Source of the DNA: DASXHZ01 sp036488085
GTDB taxonomy: Bacteria > Acidobacteriota > Thermoanaerobaculia > Gp7-AA8
NCBI GenBank assembly: GCA_036488085.1
Contig: DASXHZ010000021.1
Coordinates: 1 to 47,080 of the forward strand
Reading direction: 5' to 3'
Length of the DNA: 47,080 nt
Below, in pieces: positions 42,385 through 47,080 of the stretch; the first letter of the stretch is position 1; every line of letters starts with the position of its first letter. The position numbers were made by a program, and so were the translations under genes. The notes beneath the pieces are model-generated. The model did not search any database. It saw nothing but the letters and a program-made list of their open reading frames with translations, and was not told where the DNA came from.

Positions 42385-43607
42385 GTGTTTCCGGCACGCA
42401 CTCGCAGAAACACGATCACGGCGTGCGGATGCGAGCCGTAGAAACCGCGGAGAATGGTCGGGACTCCGTACCGCGTCACGTTCGCGCCGATTCCGGTCGT
42501 CATTCGCGCGCTCTTCAGCAGGTCGAACGTGTAGCCGGCCGTGTATGACTTGATCCGAAAGACCCGCACCGGAAGCGCGGGACGCGGAACGACGGTGAGG
42601 ACCGGGTGAGGGAACAGCTCGTCCTTGTCAGCGGACTCGAACCGCGCGGTCAGCGAGTGGCGCGACAGGACGCGCAGCAGCGTTTCGGCGGTCCAGCCAT
42701 CGAGAGTCCGGTCGTGGACCTCTTTGTACACGTGACCGCGGATGATTGTCGTGCTCCAGCTCCCGAACAGCAGCGGTTGCGAGTAACTGATCGATGCCGT
42801 CGTTCGTGTTTGATACCCAGGTTCGACCGCCTCCGGATGCGTGAGCCAGCCGTGAGAAACCTGTACGTCGACGGTGCGGAACAACCGCAGACGAGCCCGC
42901 GCCGACCACGAGTCGATGCGGCCGCCATCGATGTCCCACCGGTTCTCGTCGGGCTCTGCGCCATGGAAGCCGCTGCCCTCCAGCGTAAGCGGACCGGCGA
43001 CGATACCGCCGGTCACGACATCGTAAGCAATGTGCGTGGAATCTTCGTAGTGATGGGCGATCGGCGCCTGCGGGATCTCCGAGGCTGACTCGCGATGCGG
43101 AAACGCGACCGGCCCGAGCGCCGGCTCGCCCACGGGCGCTGCGTAGATATACATGGTCGTATGGCCGAAGGAGTGCAGATACTCGGCCGCCAGCTCCATG
43201 AAGAAATCATGCGGATGCTGCGCGTCGATGAGCTGCTTGCCGTAGGCGGTTTCGCCGGTTTGAAACAGCTCCGGATAGCTCCGGTTGGGAATCGTTGCCG
43301 GCTCGAGACTGAGCATCGTGCGGAAGGCGATCACGCCGCCGCCCAGCTGCCGCGACGCCGAGGCCATCATCCAGTTCGTCGAGAACGTCTTCTGGCCGCC
43401 CCGCGCACCGGAGTCATCGGCGTGCTCGAAAAACGCCTGGCCGTGAAGCATCAGCATCCACGAGCCGTGCTGCCACATCATCATCGGCATCGGCGCGGAC
43501 TCGGGATTGCGGCTCGTTCCACCGGCCTGCTCCATGAAGATGTTGCTCTGTCCCATCGCGTGCGATGCCGCGAGGGTCAGGATTGCCGCGAATACAGCGC
43601 GCTTCAT
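42381..43607 (-). CDS. Met/His-rich outer-membrane beta-barrel-like protein
   Basis: This 408-residue protein has a signal peptide (MKRAVFAAILTLAASHAMGQ) and alternating, aromatic-rich segments typical of a beta barrel. The N-terminal mature part is rich in Met and His (SAPMPMMMWQHGSWMLMLHG), followed by DAQHPHDFFMELAAEYLHSF and IAHHYEDSTHIAYD. This composition suggests copper or another soft metal as ligand, in line with the RND efflux operon nearby. I know of similar proteins near copper genes in Acidobacteriota, but no named family is certain. The start is ATG 43607, just after the NHL gene (3-nt gap). Confidence 0.68.
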   Translation of the reverse strand: MKRAVFAAILTLAASHAMGQSNIFMEQAGGTSRNPESAPMPMMMWQHGSWMLMLHGQAFFEHADDSGARGGQKTFSTNWMMASASRQLGGGVIAFRTMLSLEPATIPNRSYPELFQTGETAYGKQLIDAQHPHDFFMELAAEYLHSFGHTTMYIYAAPVGEPALGPVAFPHRESASEIPQAPIAHHYEDSTHIAYDVVTGGIVAGPLTLEGSGFHGAEPDENRWDIDGGRIDSWSARARLRLFRTVDVQVSHGWLTHPEAVEPGYQTRTTASISYSQPLLFGSWSTTIIRGHVYKEVHDRTLDGWTAETLLRVLSRHSLTARFESADKDELFPHPVLTVVPRPALPVRVFRIKSYTAGYTFDLLKSARMTTGIGANVTRYGVPTILRGFYGSHPHAVIVFLRVRAGNT

Positions 43608-43610
43608 TTT

Positions 43611-45440
43611 CTAATGGCTGACGGCGCGGTGGCGACGTGCCGGCGGGGCCGGCGCCGGCGCGAGGACTCCGGGAACCGCCGCGCGAAGGACGCGATTTCC
43701 CGAGTCGGCGATCAGCAGCCTGCCGGAAGCATCGAAAGCGATTCCCATAGGGTTGCTCAACTCCGCGGTGTCACCATCGCCATTCTGATGGCCGGCATGG
43801 CCGTTCCCGATGACGGTCGTCACGGCGTGTGACGGGGCGATACGCCGGATCGCGTTGTTGCCGCTATCGGCGACGTAGAGATTGCCGAGGGCGTCGAACG
43901 CCAGGCCGGTGGGACGGTTGAATCGTGCGGCCGCTCCGGCGCCATCGCTGAACCCGGCCGCGCCCGGCGCTCCCGCGATCGTGGTCACATTGCCATCGTT
44001 TCCGATGCGGCGGATCGTGTGGTTGCCGGTGTCGGCAACGTACAGGTTGCCGGCGCTGTCGAGTGCGAGACCGGTGGGGCTGTTGAATTGAGCGGACGTT
44101 GCCGGGCCGTCAGCCCCGCCTGGCGACGAAGCGATTCCCGCGACCTCCGACACGTTCGAGATTCCATCGATCTTTCGGATTCGATGCTCGCCGGTGTCGG
44201 CCACGTACAAAGTGTAGTCGGGGGCAACGGCGACCCCCGCGGGCGAGCTGAAAGTCGCGTATGAGCCCGATCCGTCCGCTGTTCCGATCACGCCGGCCGA
44301 TCCCGCAAAGGTGGCGAGGAATGCGCCGAAGACAATGCCGTTGCCGTTCGGATACAGCCGGCGAATCAACTGATTGTCGGTGTCCGCGATGTAGAGGTAT
44401 CCGCCGTTGGTCACGGTGAGTGCCGAAGGATGGTTCATCGTGCCGCCCCTCAGCGTTCCGTCGACGGCGCCGGTTTGGCCGGTGATACCGCTTACGGTCG
44501 AGATATCGCCGTTCGCCGTCACCCCTCGGACCGTCGAGGCATCGCGATCGAGAACGTACGTGTTGCCATAGATGTCAGTCCCGACGGAGACAGGATTCGC
44601 GAATGACGCGGAAGCAGCCGGGCCGTCGACCGCCGCGGCGACACCCGGCTGTCCGGCGAGGTCGCTCACGCTCATCGCATATGGATGTCCGCCCGATGTG
44701 AAAGAGGCGTGCGTGGACGATACAGGCGGGCACGCGTCGAACAGCGCGTCGACCCACCACTCGGTAACCCCTTTCTCGGCGCTCACCGACAGCGAAGTGG
44801 ACGTGGTTTCGCCGAGGAGTGTGGCGGCGGCACCTTCCACGGCAGCCCAAACGCGATACCCGGCCGCTCCTGGTACCGGCGACCACGCGAACGTGGCATT
44901 CCCGCTGCTCGATATCGCCCCATTCGCAGGCGCGGCGAGGACGGGTCCGGCATTGCCGCAGCCGGCCGGATCGTAGATGAAGGTCGTCGCGGACGTGTTG
45001 TCGTTTTCCGGCACCGGATCGAGGCTGCCGATGCTTTGCATCATTACGTGATTCTCGACGCTTCCGGTGGTCGCCGGCGCGTTCGCCTTGATGGTGATCG
45101 TGCTGGTGCCGGAGTAGATGGCCTCCGCGGAGCAGGTGACGTCGTTGCCGGAGATCGAGCAGTTCCACCCGCTGCCCGACGCAGAGACGAACTTCACGCC
45201 GTCCGCAAGAATGTCGTAGACGACGATGCCGTACGCGCCGTCGTAGGCGTAGTCCGTGACGTCGATCGCGTAAACGATCTGCGACGACTTCTGCGCGTAG
45301 GCGGGCGCACGTACTGCGACGCCGACGTCGACGATGAGATGCGCCGACGCTGATGCGGGAATCAGGAGCAGCGCTGCAAGCGCGAGCGGTTTCACGTCGG
45401 CGAGTGAAACGTAAATGAGAGACCGCGACTTCCTCGGCAT
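43611..45440 (-). CDS. NHL-repeat secreted protein with N-terminal DUF11-like domain
   Basis: This 609-residue protein has a signal peptide (hydrophobic core LALAALLLIPASASA). A DUF11-like domain (about 35-160; GSGWNCSISGNDVTC) and a fibronectin-like region precede at least five NHL repeats. Examples are PTGLALDSAGNLYVADTGNH and PTGLAFDALGNLYVADSGNN, which should form a beta-propeller. Such proteins bind ligands or polymers outside the cell. ATG 45440 is given as the start; GTG 45395 gives a shorter, tidier signal peptide and is possible. The GWNC motif recalls the DUF11 domains of the giant C25 protein. Confidence 0.85.
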   Translation of the reverse strand: MPRKSRSLIYVSLADVKPLALAALLLIPASASAHLIVDVGVAVRAPAYAQKSSQIVYAIDVTDYAYDGAYGIVVYDILADGVKFVSASGSGWNCSISGNDVTCSAEAIYSGTSTITIKANAPATTGSVENHVMMQSIGSLDPVPENDNTSATTFIYDPAGCGNAGPVLAAPANGAISSSGNATFAWSPVPGAAGYRVWAAVEGAAATLLGETTSTSLSVSAEKGVTEWWVDALFDACPPVSSTHASFTSGGHPYAMSVSDLAGQPGVAAAVDGPAASASFANPVSVGTDIYGNTYVLDRDASTVRGVTANGDISTVSGITGQTGAVDGTLRGGTMNHPSALTVTNGGYLYIADTDNQLIRRLYPNGNGIVFGAFLATFAGSAGVIGTADGSGSYATFSSPAGVAVAPDYTLYVADTGEHRIRKIDGISNVSEVAGIASSPGGADGPATSAQFNSPTGLALDSAGNLYVADTGNHTIRRIGNDGNVTTIAGAPGAAGFSDGAGAAARFNRPTGLAFDALGNLYVADSGNNAIRRIAPSHAVTTVIGNGHAGHQNGDGDTAELSNPMGIAFDASGRLLIADSGNRVLRAAVPGVLAPAPAPPARRHRAVSH

Positions 45441-45465
45441 GGCTGTGCGAATACGGTCGCGCCAG

Positions 45466-45801
45466 CTAGCGCCGTCTTGGCGCCAGCAGCTGCACGCCGA
45501 TCTTCACCGTGTCCCCAGGGTGAATGACCACTCGCTCCTCGGCCGGAGCGAAGTTCGGATGTGTCACCGTGATCGTGTACTCGCCGGCGGGCATGTCTGA
45601 AAAATAGAAGAATCCCAATCCTCCGCTGACAGCGCTCCGCTTGGCGGGCGAGCCGGCAACTTCCACAAGCGCACCCGAAAGCTGGGCGCCGCGATCGTCG
45701 CAGACGGTGCCCGCAATCGACCCCTTTCCGGAAGCCGTTCCCAATGCGAGGAGGGAGAAAACGGCCAGGACAACGACGATCGAGTTTCGCAGTCGAGACA
45801 A
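45466..45801 (-). CDS. Small carboxypeptidase-regulatory-like domain protein
   Basis: This 111-residue secreted or anchored protein begins with a signal-like segment (SIVVVLAVFSLLALGTASG). A single carboxypeptidase regulatory-like beta-sandwich follows: GSIAGTVCDDRGAQLSGALV, then GGLGFFYFSDMPAGEYTITV. The start appears to be the TTG at 45801, because no ATG or GTG stands upstream in this frame without loss of the signal. A 25-nt gap follows to the NHL gene. Such domains often stand at the N-terminus of TonB-dependent receptors; here one stands alone. Confidence 0.68.
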   Translation of the reverse strand: MSRLRNSIVVVLAVFSLLALGTASGKGSIAGTVCDDRGAQLSGALVEVAGSPAKRSAVSGGLGFFYFSDMPAGEYTITVTHPNFAPAEERVVIHPGDTVKIGVQLLAPRRR

Positions 45802-45890
45802 GGTATCGCTGAGAGTACGGTCTCATTTTCGGCAGCGCAGCCGGTTTTCAACGAACCGTTCCGTTTCGCCGATGGATGGTATGGAAGCCC

Positions 45891-46883
45891 TCAGGGCGGG
45901 GGAGGAGTTGGCTTCTGCGGCTCCGGCGCTGTTTGTGCGGGAGGGGGAGCGACACGGCCATTCAGATCGAGGCGAAGGTGCTCTCGCGAACCGTCGCCCG
46001 GCAGGAGGATCACGCGGGCCTCGGCGAGCAGCCGCTCGACCGCCTTTCGATACAAGCGCTGGTCGGTCGCGGCGCGTGCGCGGTGGGATTCTTCCGCGAG
46101 GGCGACAAAGGCGCTCGCGCTCGATCGGGCGCGTTCCATCTGCTCCGCTGCCGCGGCATCGGCCTGGCGGCGATGCTCGTCCGCCTCGGCGCGAGCGAGA
46201 GAGAGTCCCTGCGCCGCCTTGCCCTGGGTCTCGTTGATCCGCCGCTCGCGCTCCGAGGCGGCGTCCGCCACGGCTGCAAACGCGCTGGCCGCCTCCTGCG
46301 GCGGGGCCACAGCCTCGAGCGTCACGCCGATGATCGTCATACCGAGGCGGCTCCTTGCGGCGGTCGCCTGCAACCCGCTCCTCACCGTCTCCTGAATTGC
46401 GCTCCGGTCGGTGGTCAGGATGTCGTCGACATGGCGCCACGCGATGTCTTGCGTGACGAGTTGTTCCGCCGCGGTGCGAATGATTCTGTCGGGCTCCGGT
46501 GCAGCGGTGAGAAACAGCCCCGGATCGTCGATGCGGCAATGAATCTGGCCGCGGACGTCGACGACGTTTTCGTCTCCGGTGATGAACGCGAGCGATTCGC
46601 CGAACGGTATCGCGGTGACGGCGCCGGCATCGACGAGGTCGAGGCGCTCGACCAATGGGGTCACATAGGTGAGGCCCGGCGCGATCTGACCATCCACCAC
46701 GCGGCCGAAACGCCGGAGCACGCCGCGTTGGCCGTTGCGGACGAAGTGAAACCCGTTGCCGAGGATGACGAGGACCGCGCCGGCCAAGAGAGCCGCCGCG
46801 ATCGCGAGCCGGTGCGTGTAGACGAGTCGGGAGACGGTTCGTATCGCAATGACGTGAGGTGGATCTGCCGGTTCCTCGGTCAC
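45891..46883 (-). CDS. hflK: HflK-like SPFH/band 7 protein
   Basis: This 330-residue membrane protein has one N-terminal transmembrane helix (LAIAAALLAGAVLVILG), an SPFH domain and a long charged coiled coil. HflK-type segments are visible: ESLAFITGDENVVDVRGQIH, IIRTAAEQLVTQDIAW, and DDILTTDRSAIQETVRSGLQ. HflK and HflC form a membrane cage around the FtsH protease and limit its access to substrates. The start is GTG 46883, overlapping the stop of the hflC-like gene (GTGA). The C-terminus is Pro-rich (APPPAQTAPEPQKPTPPPP). Gene order is hflC then hflK, the reverse of the usual arrangement. Confidence 0.85.
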   Translation of the reverse strand: MTEEPADPPHVIAIRTVSRLVYTHRLAIAAALLAGAVLVILGNGFHFVRNGQRGVLRRFGRVVDGQIAPGLTYVTPLVERLDLVDAGAVTAIPFGESLAFITGDENVVDVRGQIHCRIDDPGLFLTAAPEPDRIIRTAAEQLVTQDIAWRHVDDILTTDRSAIQETVRSGLQATAARSRLGMTIIGVTLEAVAPPQEAASAFAAVADAASERERRINETQGKAAQGLSLARAEADEHRRQADAAAAEQMERARSSASAFVALAEESHRARAATDQRLYRKAVERLLAEARVILLPGDGSREHLRLDLNGRVAPPPAQTAPEPQKPTPPPP

Positions 46884-47080
46884 TTTTCCTTCCCGCCGTT
46901 TCCCGCTCCCTGGAAGAACAGGCGGACGACCGGGGTGTCGGAATCGAGGAAGATCGTCGTGTTCGCTCCCATCGCTTTCTCGTAGAGCTGGAGATTACGG
47001 ACGAACTCGAAGAGACGCGGATCGCGCGCATACGCCTCCGCGGTGATGCGGGTGGCCTCCGCTTCGCCCTTACCGCGGGT
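46880..47080 (-). CDS. hflC: HflC-like protein, C-terminal part (cut by window edge)
   Basis: Only the last 66 codons and the stop are inside the window; the 5' end lies to the right of 47080. The visible sequence RGKGEAEATRITAEAYARDP, followed by RLFEFVRNLQLYEKAM, matches the C-terminal part of HflC (RGEGDAEA... AF..DP.F..F.RSL.AY). It ends VVRLFFQGAGNGGKEK. Its TGA overlaps the GTG of the hflK-like gene, so the two are translationally coupled. Confidence 0.82.
   Translation of the reverse strand, partial: TRGKGEAEATRITAEAYARDPRLFEFVRNLQLYEKAMGANTTIFLDSDTPVVRLFFQGAGNGGKEK

Overview
The window is GC-rich (roughly 60-65% by eye), densely coded bacterial DNA. The gene content suggests a Gram-negative (diderm) bacterium, most likely an Acidobacteriota lineage such as Thermoanaerobaculia or a relative. 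Pointers are a GWxTD-domain protein, very large DUF11/C25 secreted proteins, a TPR lipoprotein-TonB-ExbB-ExbD-ExbD operon, and a Met/His-rich outer-membrane protein beside heavy-metal efflux genes. The assignment is inference from gene content; no rRNA or marker phylogeny is available here.

Layout, left half. 1-123 is an inverted repeat element, followed by an enoyl-CoA hydratase (175-951). A 2453-residue secreted C25 (gingipain-type) protease follows (1013-8374), then a DRE-TIM aldolase-like synthase/lyase (8394-9653) whose stop codon shares its last base with a tRNA-Leu(CAA). Next come a secreted S8 protease (9880-12405), a methylglutaconyl-CoA hydratase-like crotonase (12424-13209) and a biotin carboxylase (13206-14678). 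On the minus strand, 19038 down to 14679 is a BMP-type ABC importer operon (lipoprotein, ATPase, two permeases, probably for nucleosides) ending in a frameshifted coiled-coil gene. 19091-22896 holds a small acidic protein, a GWxTD protein, ribBA and a tryptophan 2,3-dioxygenase homologue. 23019-26356 is a self-contained energy-transduction unit with a good sigma70-type promoter, five genes and a rho-independent terminator.

Layout, right half. 26361-29481 holds DoxX (minus strand), a CPBP membrane protease, a thiolase and a TVP38/TMEM64 protein. 29547-31303 pairs an M23 peptidase with a probable bactofilin-like protein. A repeat block (31317-31470) separates this from a minus-strand run, 35874 down to 31492: an ABC-3 metal permease, a catalytically degenerate YkuD paralogue, an intact L,D-transpeptidase, a CDP-alcohol phosphatidyltransferase, a GalT-like HIT protein and a rhomboid protease. 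Divergent from it is a heavy-metal RND efflux operon (35978-41853: small His/Cys secreted protein, TolC-like protein, adaptor, pump), followed by thioredoxin. The minus strand then carries a Met/His-rich outer-membrane protein, an NHL-repeat protein, a small carboxypeptidase-regulatory-like protein, and hflK-like and hflC-like genes; the last runs off the right edge.

How the genes work together. There are three themes. Envelope biogenesis is represented by M23/bactofilin, the YkuD pair, TonB/ExbBD and GWxTD. Acyl-CoA metabolism is represented by two crotonases, the biotin carboxylase, the thiolase and the DRE-TIM enzyme. Metal handling is represented by the RND pump, the ABC-3 permease and the small secreted and outer-membrane proteins. 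Many operons are tightly coupled by ATGA, GTGA or TAATG overlaps. The less ordinary signals are a degenerate YkuD protein next to an active one, a repeat element read in frame inside a compacted ABC ATPase, an S8 protease with Glu where Asp is expected, and a small operon-terminal coiled-coil gene broken by a 1-nt loss and a CTAG duplication.
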